From Mycolicibacterium vinylchloridicum (GTDB taxonomy: Bacteria > Actinomycetota > Actinomycetes > Mycobacteriales > Mycobacteriaceae): a stretch of 55,774 nucleotides of DNA. The position numbers were made by a program, and so were the translations under genes. The stretch is from the NCBI RefSeq assembly GCF_013404075.1, contig NZ_JACBJQ010000038.1:1-55774 (forward strand), written 5' to 3'. The notes beneath the pieces are model-generated. The model was not told where the DNA came from. It was given only the letters and a program-made list of their open reading frames with translations, and did not search any database. This document shows positions 1-10,000 of the stretch, in pieces. Each line of letters opens with the position of its first letter. Position 1 is the first letter of the stretch.

Positions 1-3000
1 GTGGCGGTACTGGCGGCGGCATCGGTGCGGGGGCGGGCATCGCCGGAGCCGGCGCCGGGGCCACCGGAGCAGGTGCGGGGGCCGATATCGCCGGGGCGCC
101 GGCCGCGACCGTGCGCACCGATCCGCGCCGTCCCGATACCAGGGCGAGAAGATCGCCCCGGGATTTCAGGAACGACGTGTGCGCTTCGGCTTGACGCTCG
201 AGGAACGCCGTGTGCGCATCGCTCACCGCCGCAACCAGATTCAGTGCCGCGGAGGTCTGATCGCTGACGGCCGCCGGTGCTGCAGAGGCGACGGGTCTGG
301 TGACCACCGGGGTTGTCGTCGGTGCGGATCGCACGGCGACGTCCTGGGCGACGACCAGCGGCGCGGGCTGCGCCGGCGCGGGCGGCATGACTTGTACGGT
401 TCCGTGGTCCACTTGCGGCATGGGCGTGCTTCCATTCTTGGACGCCACCGGCGTCGGTACATTCGCGGACGGCTGCGGCGCCGAAACGGTCTTGGGCGCC
501 GCGGGGGCTGAGACGATATCCGGCCAATGAGCGGCCAACGTCAGCTTGCGGATGGTCGCCGACGGCGACCGGCCCTGCTCACGCAGCTGCTGGATGCGCT
601 CATCGAAGGCGTCGATGTCCACCGGCAACCCGTGAACCCATAGCTTGCAGACACTTTCAGCCAATGCCCGCAGTCCGCGGCGTTCTTGGGCGTCCAGGGC
701 GACCGCGAGATGCGGGCGATCACCGAGGATCTTCGCGACGGCTCCCGTCAGGATGGCACGGGGCCCGTGCTCGACGAAGACGCGCACGCCGTCCTCCCAC
801 GCCTGCAGAATCGTCGCGGGAAAGTCGATCGGTTCGAGGGCTTGCCGGGTGATCGCCTCGGCGGCCGCCTCCCGGGTCGGCACATAGGCCCGGTTGACCG
901 CGTTGGTGTAGAACCGGACGTCCGGTACCTCGTGTGTCTCCCGGGTGTGGATGTTGCGCCAGGTATCGGCGAACGGTGCCATCGCTTCGCAGTGGATGAC
1001 CATGTCCAGACCGAGCGGTATCGCGGTGGCACCGTCGACGGCGTCGATCACCCGCCGGCACGCCGCGGGATCACCGCCGATCACACAATCGTCCGGTGCT
1101 TGAACAATCGTCATATAGGCGTGCGGCTCGACAGCCAGTGCCGCATCGACCTGCGCCCGGGGAGCGGTGATCCGCCAGCACTCCCACGGAGCCGGTTGAT
1201 CGCCCAGCCCCCAGTCGGCCGCCGCGACCCGGCATTCACCGGTCAGCTCATCGCCGTACATCCCGGATGCCTCGATCTCATCCAGCATTGGCTCCAGGTC
1301 GCTCCACACCCCAAAAGCCATCAGCGAGTTCGTCTCGCCCGACGAAAGACCGATAGCGGCAGCAGGTTTGAGGCCGAGCACAGTCCGCGAGAACTCGGCG
1401 TGCGACTGACAGACCACGGCGCAACCGGTGAGCTGGGTACGTGGATCCAGGGTGGTGATCCCGGCACCGTGCAGGGCACGCGCCAGATCACCGACGCCGG
1501 AGAACCGTTGGGTGAGGGCGTCACCGATCTCGGGCCATGCGAACAGCAGATCGCGTCCGGCCCCCGGGTAGGCCGCGGCCGCGCCGGTGAATGTGAAGGC
1601 CAGCTCGCCGGTTATCGGGGCTTCGGCGTACGCAATGCCGGGAACGACCGGCGCCTCGCCCCGTTCCAGCCGTTGCACGGCCTGTTGCCGCAGCGCGTCG
1701 AGCGTGGCCTGGCCGTCACCGACCAGCGAACACCGCACCGGCCCGCTTCCGCCCGGTTCGCCACGTTGCAGCCGGCTGAGCAGATCGGCCCGGCTGTCGC
1801 CGGCATAACGCTCCGAAACCGGAACGACGCTGACAGCCAACGGCTTCGGCGCGCCGGCCGCGGATACGGTGATGCCGTCGGCGTGCCCGCCGAGCGCCTC
1901 CACCCACACCGCCGCGGTGGTGCCACCCGGTGCGGGCTGCGCACCGGCCTGATCCACCCGCACCCGGGCCCGGACCGCTTCGACACGGGCCGCGATCTCC
2001 ACGGCCGCGCTGGCCGCATGCGTGCGGCCGATCCGCGCCTCCGCGAAGTTCGGATCCGTCGGAACAGGCTCATCGTCGGTGTCGATGACCGCGATGATCT
2101 CGTCGCCGGCGGCTTCTGCGTCAGCGCGTCGCTTGAGGACGAACGCCACGGCCGCGTCGCCGTGCGCCACGCTCGTGTCCGCATCGAGTGCGTCTGCGGC
2201 TCGCGAATGTGCCGGCTCACAACACATGTCGACCGCGCCGGCGACCACGGTGTCGAGTTCGCGGTGGCGCAGCGCCCGGATGCCGATTTGCAGCGCGGTG
2301 ACTGCGGACAGTTCCTCGGTGGAGACGGTGAAGCCGAACCCGCGGAAGTCACGCTGCGCGTGGATACGGTTCGCGGGGATGTTCGGCATGGTTCCGATGA
2401 CACCGTCGGCGGTCAGCTTCGGGGCGGCTTCGGAATTGGCGTCCAACCATTGGTCATTGTCGGCGTTGAGCACCCGCAACCGTTGCCGCGCAATCGTGGC
2501 ATCGCAGCCCATGCCGACGAAGACGCCGGTCCGCTCCGGATCCGTGGTCACGTTGTGCAGCGCCTCCCCGGCGGCGGCCAACATCACGGTCTGCTGACTG
2601 AGGCTTCCGGCGAGCTCATTCGGCGGAAAGCCCAGTCCCGCGAGATCGAGCTCGACGACGTCGAGCGGGGTGGCTTGCGCGTCGGGACCCAGCACCCGGC
2701 GACGGAACGCCGCGGCGTCACGCGCGTCACCGGTGACCACACCGATCCCGCAGACGACGATGTCATCGGTGGGCAGCTCGCGGCGCGGCACCGAAGGCCT
2801 TGGCCCCCGGTAATTCTCGACGATGAGGTGTGCGTTGTTGCCGCCGAACCCGAAATTGCTGACGGCGGCGCGCTTGACCTCACCTTCCCACGGCGTGGGG
2901 GCGGTCACCAACGTGAACGGGGTATCGCCGAGCTTGTCGGTCGGCTTCTCGCACAACGTCGGCGGAATGGTCGACGCGTGCATGGCGGACAGCACATTCA

Positions 3001-4060
3001 CCAGGCTCGCCGCACCGGACACGGTGATGGTGTGGCCCAGATTGCCTTTCAGCGCACCCAGTTTCAGCGGGACGTCGCCGTATGCCGCCGCGATGCTCTG
3101 CAACTCGGTGGCATCGCCCAGTGGTGTGCCGGTGGCGTGGCAGTCCACATAGTCGATATCGGCCGGTGTCAGGCCTGCCTGTTCGAGCGCCGATGTCATG
3201 GCGCGGGTCTGACCGCCGACCGCCGGTGCCAGGAAGCCGCTCTGTCGTCCGTCGTTCGAGAGCCCCACGCCCAAGATCACGCCGTGGATGCGGTCACCAT
3301 CGCGTTCGGCGTCGTCGAGGCGCTTCAGCGCAACCAAGGCGGCGCCCTGCGAAGGCACCAGGCCATCGGCCTCGGCGTGGAAAGGCCGGGACCGGCCCGA
3401 CGGGCTGAGGGCTTGCAGCGAGGTGAAACCCAGGTGCAGGAACAGGTCGTCGGAACCGTTGACGCCGCCGGCGAGCATCAGGTCGGCGTCACGGTCGTGC
3501 AGGGCGTCGCACGCGAGTTTGATGGCGTAGAGCGATGATGCGCATGCCGCGTCGAGCGCGTAGACCGGGCCGTTCATCTCCATCGCCCCGGCGATCAGGT
3601 GCACCGGTAGCCCCGACGAGAAGCGGTTCCGCGGATCGTCGTTGCCAACGCCGGTCCAGACAGCCTCGACGAACTCGGTGCCCATGGTGCTCGGATACGA
3701 CAGGTTGCCGACGATCAGACCCGTCCCCGGTGCCGCCAGCGGACCGCCCAGCGCCTGCTGTGCGCATTGGGCGAGCCACGCGACGATCGGATCGAGCCGG
3801 TCGAAATCCGGTATCCGCGCGGCGAATTGGGTCAAGTCGAACGACGCCTGGACATAACCGCCGGTCGCCGACGAAACCCGCAGGCCTTGTTTGTCGCTGG
3901 CCAGCAGCTTTCCGGGATCGACCCCACGCCATTGGTCGCGGGGGGTCGGCGTCAGCAGGCAGCGTCCGGCCAGGGATGCGTCGAACAGCTCCTCCGGCGT
4001 GGCTGCACCCGGCAGTACACAACTACGTCCGACGATCGCGACGGGTTCGAACCCGCTCAC
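1..4060 (-). CDS. pfa3: PUFA synthase subunit, KS-CLF-AT- (Pfa3-like), C-terminus outside window
   Basis: The gene is partial: 1353 codons are read to the window edge with no stop. It starts at GTG 4060, which overlaps the TGA of the upstream synthase gene (GTGA), so the two are probably translationally coupled. Domains in order: a ketosynthase at about 1-430 with Cys173 (AACASSL), His308 (CHATGTP) and His343 (NLGHT); a second ketosynthase-like domain at about 430-790 whose active-site region reads VSTEELSA with no cysteine, as in a chain-length factor; an acyltransferase at about 815-1110 with nucleophile Ser906 in GLSSGE; then an Ala/Pro-rich linker. Myxobacterial Pfa3 continues with two DH domains and an acylglycerol-phosphate acyltransferase, which would lie beyond coordinate 1. 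It should elongate and load chains carried on the ACPs of the neighbouring subunit. The AT has Leu where malonyl transferases have His before the catalytic Ser, so its acyl specificity is open. The family call is secure. The domains outside the window are inferred. Confidence 0.9.
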   Translation of the reverse strand, partial: MSGFEPVAIVGRSCVLPGAATPEELFDASLAGRCLLTPTPRDQWRGVDPGKLLASDKQGLRVSSATGGYVQASFDLTQFAARIPDFDRLDPIVAWLAQCAQQALGGPLAAPGTGLIVGNLSYPSTMGTEFVEAVWTGVGNDDPRNRFSSGLPVHLIAGAMEMNGPVYALDAACASSLYAIKLACDALHDRDADLMLAGGVNGSDDLFLHLGFTSLQALSPSGRSRPFHAEADGLVPSQGAALVALKRLDDAERDGDRIHGVILGVGLSNDGRQSGFLAPAVGGQTRAMTSALEQAGLTPADIDYVDCHATGTPLGDATELQSIAAAYGDVPLKLGALKGNLGHTITVSGAASLVNVLSAMHASTIPPTLCEKPTDKLGDTPFTLVTAPTPWEGEVKRAAVSNFGFGGNNAHLIVENYRGPRPSVPRRELPTDDIVVCGIGVVTGDARDAAAFRRRVLGPDAQATPLDVVELDLAGLGFPPNELAGSLSQQTVMLAAAGEALHNVTTDPERTGVFVGMGCDATIARQRLRVLNADNDQWLDANSEAAPKLTADGVIGTMPNIPANRIHAQRDFRGFGFTVSTEELSAVTALQIGIRALRHRELDTVVAGAVDMCCEPAHSRAADALDADTSVAHGDAAVAFVLKRRADAEAAGDEIIAVIDTDDEPVPTDPNFAEARIGRTHAASAAVEIAARVEAVRARVRVDQAGAQPAPGGTTAAVWVEALGGHADGITVSAAGAPKPLAVSVVPVSERYAGDSRADLLSRLQRGEPGGSGPVRCSLVGDGQATLDALRQQAVQRLERGEAPVVPGIAYAEAPITGELAFTFTGAAAAYPGAGRDLLFAWPEIGDALTQRFSGVGDLARALHGAGITTLDPRTQLTGCAVVCQSHAEFSRTVLGLKPAAAIGLSSGETNSLMAFGVWSDLEPMLDEIEASGMYGDELTGECRVAAADWGLGDQPAPWECWRITAPRAQVDAALAVEPHAYMTIVQAPDDCVIGGDPAACRRVIDAVDGATAIPLGLDMVIHCEAMAPFADTWRNIHTRETHEVPDVRFYTNAVNRAYVPTREAAAEAITRQALEPIDFPATILQAWEDGVRVFVEHGPRAILTGAVAKILGDRPHLAVALDAQERRGLRALAESVCKLWVHGLPVDIDAFDERIQQLREQGRSPSATIRKLTLAAHWPDIVSAPAAPKTVSAPQPSANVPTPVASKNGSTPMPQVDHGTVQVMPPAPAQPAPLVVAQDVAVRSAPTTTPVVTRPVASAAPAAVSDQTSAALNLVAAVSDAHTAFLERQAEAHTSFLKSRGDLLALVSGRRGSVRTVAAGAPAISAPAPAPVAPAPAPAMPAPAPMPPPVPP

Positions 4061-7000
4061 GCCGACGTATCCGCGGCGCTGCCCGCAGCGTAGAACTCCA
4101 CACCTTCCAGCGTTGCAACGAGCGCACCGTCGGCGGTTTCGTACGCGATATCGAAGTCGACCCGCTTGTCGTTGACCGGATGCGCGGCCAATCGGCAGCG
4201 CCCGATACTGCCGTCGCCGAACGCCCGGTGCTGGACAACACGCGCGATCCGGATCGGCAGCACCAGCGGACGTCCCTGTGCACTCGCCCACACGATGCCC
4301 AGCTGCAGACCGCCGTCGATGCTGGCGGCGTCGATCGCCCACCCATCCTGCGGCCAGCCCAGCTCGCCCAGACTCTTGAGAGTCGCTGCCCCTCCGGCGC
4401 TTCCGAAGGTGTCGAGCTGGGAGATCACCTCGAACTGCGGCCCGTGGAACAGCGGCCCCGCGTATGCGTCGCCGACGCTCAGCGGCCACGCCGACCCCGA
4501 CACCTGCGGGACCGACAGTTCCGGCGCCGCGACGGCAGCGGTGTCCACGGTCGCGCGGTAACGCGCCCGGCCGTCACCGTCGACGATGGACACGGTGTAC
4601 GACGACGAGTCGGCCGGCTCGAAATCGATGGTGAGGGATGGCCGTTCGCCTTCGGCGAAGGTCACCCCGGACAGCACCTGGAAGTCACGAACCACCGGGC
4701 ATGCGTCGGCAACCAGCCCGCGCGCGGCGCGCAGCATCGCGTCGAGCGCGATCACCACCGGCACCACCACCTTGCCGCGGACCTGGTGGTCGGTCAGCAC
4801 CGGCAGGTTTTCGGCCGATACCTCCCAGTCCAGGCGGGTCGCACGCAGGCGCGGCTCTGCGGGTGCGGCGACCACGACGGCGGTCGCCGACGAGCGGCAC
4901 AACGCGTGCTCGGCGAAGAATTGGGCACCCTCGGCGATGGGGATGACACCCACACCGCCGGCGAGGAACCGGCTCTTCAGCGTCGCGTCGACCATCCCGC
5001 CGTCCCACGGACCCCAGCCGAACGCGCGCACCACGCACTCGCCGTTGCGGCGTGCGGACTCGCGGGCCGCAATGGCCTCCAGTGCGGCGTTGGCCGATGC
5101 GTACGCGGACTGCCCGGGGTTTCCGGCCCGTGCCGCGATCGAGGAGAACAGCGAGATGAACCGGAGCTCGTCGGTTGACGTGGCGTCCAGAAGCGCTTCG
5201 GCACCAACCAGTTTCGTGGTGAACACCTTGACGAACGCGTCGTCGTCGAGGTCCTCGAGTCGCTTGTCGGCCAGCACACCGGCACCGTGGACAACACCGA
5301 CGATCGGCCCGAAGTTCTGCCGGACCTCGTCCAGCACACCGCGCAGCGCGGTTTCATCGGTGATGCTCGCCGCGAAGTATCGCGCCGGCGTTCCCTGCTT
5401 CTCGGCAGTGGACAACGTGGCGCGGACTTCCCGCTCGGCCAGCAGGCTCTCGGCCTGCGCTCGGGCCTGCGGCAGGCTCAGCTGCTCGCCGCGGGCCCGC
5501 GCCGATGCCGCCAGCGCAGTGGCGATTTCGGCGGCGGTGGTTCCGGACGGCTCGTCGGCAGAGACCTCACGCAGCGGCGTGCGGCCCAGCAGGGCGAGCC
5601 GCAGGCCGTGCTGTCTGGCCAATGCGAGCGCCGACTCGGCCGTCACGCCGCGTGCGCCACCGGTGACGATGACAACGCCGCCCGAAGAGACGCTGATCGT
5701 CTCGCCCTCACCGACCGAGGATTCGATGTCGTCGACGGCGACCAGCCGGGTTCCGTCAGCGCGCAGGGCGACCTCGATACCGCTGCCGCCTTCCAGTAGC
5801 TCGGCCGCGAGCCGTTCGGCATCGAGAGTCTCCATGTCGACGGCCCGCACCGATGCGTTCGGCCACTCCCAGCCTGCGGTCTTGACCAGGCTGGCGACAC
5901 CGACCGGTACGTCAGCGGCGACGAAACGGGCACCCGTCGACTGCACAGTGACGAAGAGTCGCGTCGGCGCGGTGCTCTTGGCCACGCTGCGCGCGGCATG
6001 GAATGCCCGGACGTGCATCGCAACGCAGTCGTCGGGGGTGCGCGCCGGAGCCAATGCCGCCAGGCTGATGACGGCACCCGCCTGGGCGGGCGCCTCGTCG
6101 ACGGCTTGCGCCTGCAGCCCACGGGCATTCAATGCACCCACCAGCGCATCGGCGAAGTCGGGGTCTTCCCGGGTGATGAAAATCCCGTCGCGCAGACCGG
6201 CCATCGCCAGCCCGCTGGGCGGTGCGGCCCGCAACTCCGCCTCGGTGCACGACAGTCCGACTGTTGCCGAGGGCACCGGTGCCGCATGCTGCACTGTCGC
6301 GGCCTGAGCGGTGGTGCCGCCGGCGGCGAAGCCGGAGACGGTGTCGACGACGTCTTGCAGGGTGCGCAGGTTCGCCAGCTCCGAGGCCGGAATCTCCGGA
6401 GCACCAGGGAACTTCGCCTGCAACGCCGCCAAAATCTCGACCTGCTTGATCGAATCGATCCCGAGCTCAGCCTCCATCTCCATGCCCAACCCGAGCATGT
6501 CAACCGGATAACCCGTCTTCTCCGACACAATCGACAACACAACATCACCCGCCGGCAGCCCCGGCGCAGCAGATGTTGCTACCGCCGCAGGTGCCGCTGG
6601 AGCAGCGAAGCCGGAGACGGTGTCGACGACGTCTTGCAGGGTGCGCAGGTTCGCCAGCTCCGAGGCCGGAATCTCCGGAGCACCAGGGAACTTCGCCTGC
6701 AACGCCGCCAAAATCTCGACCTGCTTGATCGAATCGATCCCGAGCTCAGCCTCCATCTCCATGCCCAACCCGAGCATGTCAACCGGATAACCCGTCTTCT
6801 CCGACACAATCGACAACACAACATCACCCGCCGCCACCGACGGACCGGCAGCGACAGGCGCAGCTACCGCCGCGGGCGCAGACACCGGCCCAGCGAAGTC
6901 GGCAATCGTGTCCACCACATCCTGCAACGTCCGCAACCCGGACAACTCAGACGCCGGAATCTCCGGAGCACCAGGGAACTTCGCCTGCAACGCCGCCAAA

Positions 7001-10000
7001 ATCTCGACCTGCTTGATCGAATCGATCCCGAGCTCAGCCTCCATCTCCATGCCCAACCCGAGCATGTCAACCGGATAACCCGTCTTCTCCGACACAATCG
7101 ACAACACAACATCACCCGCCGCCACCGAGGGCGCAGCCGGTGCGGCTGCAACGACAGGTGCAGGTGCGACCACCGCAGCGGCGGCCACCGCGGCGGGAGC
7201 CGGTGCGGCGATCGGAGCAGGCGCAACCGGGGCGGCCGCCACCGGCGGTGCGACCACCGGAGCGGCGGCAATTGGCACCGTAATGGACTGTGGTGCAATG
7301 CTTGTCAATGCCCTCGGGCTGTGGGTCACCGTCGCCGGCTCGCCCACGATCTGCGCCATCATCTGCGTGGACATGTCCAGGAATGCCTGGTGGCTTTGTG
7401 TCACCACATCCATGTACCGCTGGTGCTGCTCGGCGGTCTCCTTCTGGATGCTGTCGATGATGCTCCAGACATCACCGGACAGCGGGGCCTCGATGACCTC
7501 GGCCTGGATCTCCACCTGCCGCGCTGCGACCGGTGCCTGCTGCTGCGCGATCGGGGCCGGTGCCTGCGCGACCGGCGGGTGAACGACGGGCGCCTCCATC
7601 CGCTGAACCGCCGGGGCGGGTGCGGGTGCCTTGGTCACTACCGGCGGTACGCTCTGCACGCTTGTCCGAGTGCGCTTTGCTGTGATCGAAACCTTGCCGT
7701 CCGCCGGCGGATACGGCTTGCCGAGGTTCGCTCCCCCGACCTTGACGACATGCTTCGGCGCCGGAACGAACTTCACCGGCTCGGCGTAGTGATCGAACAG
7801 CGCGACCAGATCCAGCGCGACGCCGTCGGCCGCCAGCGCGGCCAGGCCGCGATGCCAACCACGCAAGCCGTCGGCCTTCGGATCATCGAGAGCGACCGCG
7901 AAGTGCGCAGAGTCGCCCAGGATCTTGCCGACCAGACCGGTGAGCACCCGGCTCGGACCGACTTCGATGAACCGCGTGACCCCGTCGCGGGCCATCGCCT
8001 CGATCATCTCGCGGAACCGCACCACCTGACGAACCTGATCGCCGAGTTGCACCGCGACGTCCTCGCTGTAAACCTGCGCGGTGGCGTTCGCATAAACTGG
8101 GAAGTTGGGCTGTCCGATCTTCAGCGTCTTCAGGTAGGCGGTCAACGGCGCGGAGCTCGCAGCCACGATCTCGGAGTGGAACGCCGAGGCCACCGGCAGG
8201 CGAACGGCTGTCCAGCCCTTCGCTTTTGCCGCCGTCTGCGCCCACTCGATATCGGTCTCGTAACCGGCCAAGACCACCTGGGTAGGTGCATTGTCGTTGG
8301 CGATGACCAACGATCCCGACTCCGGCTGGGTAGCCAGCAGCGCCCGCACGTCGTCGGCGGTCGCCGTGACGGCCAGCATCGCGCCGTCCTTGCCCTGGCC
8401 GGCCTCGTTCATCAGCGTGCCGCGGGTCCGGGCCGTCTCGACCAGGCTCTCGGTGGGCAGCACGCCCGCCGCCGCGAGCGCGGTGACCTCGCCGAAGCTG
8501 TGACCGGCCGCCGCAGTCGCACTCACACCGAGCACGTCGAGCAGCGCGAGTTGCGCGAGGCTGGTGGCAGCGATGGCCGGCTGAGCGTTGGCCATCGCGG
8601 TGAGCTCTTTCTTCTGCGCATCCACCGCGGCTGGGTCGAAAACCGGCTCCGGGAACACCACACCGGGGAGATCGGTCAGGTCACCCTCGAGACCGTCCCA
8701 CACGGCGAGTGCTTCGGGGAAGCTGAGCGCGAGGTCGCTGCCCATTCCGACGTACTGGCTGCCCTGGCCCGGGAACAGGAATGCCGTCTTGCCTTCGCGG
8801 GCCGGCCCGAAGCCGACGGCGATGTTGGCGTCCTTGAGCTCAGCGGCCTTGCCGTCCGCAAGCGCGCTGCGCAGCCGACCGGCCACTGCGGCAAGCGATT
8901 CGGCATCTGTGGCGACCAGACCGGCGCGAGCGGGTTGCGAGGCGTCGAATTCTTCGGCGGCCTCGAACGCGATGCGAGCCAGACTCTCGCCGGAACGCGC
9001 CGCGGTGACGATTTCCGCGGCCCGGTTCTGCAGATCGGCCTCAGACTGCGCACTCAGCACCACGAGCTCGCTGGGCAGCGCCCGCAGCCGCTTGGCGCGG
9101 TGCTCGCCCTGATACTCCTCCAGAGTGACGTGGAAGTTGCTGCCGCCGAAACCGAATGAGCTGACCGACGCGCGCCGCGGCTGGTCACTCTTGCGCACCC
9201 AGGGCCGGGTCTGCGAGTTGACGTAGAACGGCGAATCCTCAATTCCCATCGCCGGGTTGGGACGATCCACCTTCAGGGTGCCTGGCAGGGTTGAATGCTG
9301 CAGCGCGAGAACGGCTTTGATGAGTCCAGCGGCACCCGCTGCGGCCTTGGTGTGGCCGATCTGGGATTTGACCGATCCGATCGCGATACGCGCCGAGCTG
9401 TCGGTGAACACCGACTTCAGTCCGGCGAACTCGGCAACGTCACCCGCCTTGGTCGCGGTGCCGTGGGCTTCGACGAGTTCGACCGTCGACGGGTCGTAGC
9501 CGGCGCGCTCGTAGGCGCGGCGCAAGGCCTTGGCCTGCCCCTCCGAACGCGGCGCGTACACGCTGGATGCCCGGCCGTCAGACGACGAGCCCAAACCACG
9601 GATCACCGCGTGGATCTGGTCGCCGTCACGCTCGGCGTCGGCGAGGCGCTTGAGGGCCACCATGCCCACACCCTCGCCGATGATCGTGCCATCAGCACCG
9701 GCCGAGAACGGTCGGCAGTCACCGGTCGCCGAGAACGCCGGCGTCTTGGAGAAACACATGAACATCATCACGTCGTTGAGTGCGTCGACACCGCCGGTCA
9801 GCACCACATCCGACTCGTGCAGATACAGCCTGTGCAATGCCGACTGCAGCGCCGAAAGCGAACTCGCGCAGGCGGCGTCGGTGACGAAGTTGGCGCCGCC
9901 GAGGTTCAGGCGGTTGGCCACACGGCCGGCGATGACATTGCCGAGCAGACCAGGGAACGTGCTTTCCTGCCACGGCACGTAGTGATCGGCGATGTCCTGG

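Noticed and set aside
686..3538. 950-codon open frame on the plus strand
   Set aside because: It is the antisense shadow of the KS-CLF-AT gene. The minus frame gives intact KS motifs, while the plus frame is Arg/Gly-rich with no family character.
6326..7121. Regular repeats considered as a possible CRISPR array
   Set aside because: The period is 279-288 bp, the repeats code for ACP domains in frame and there are no short spacers.
5998..9159. 1053-codon open frame on the plus strand
   Set aside because: Shadow of the KS-MAT-ACP gene. Its internal repeats are the complement of the ACP repeats.
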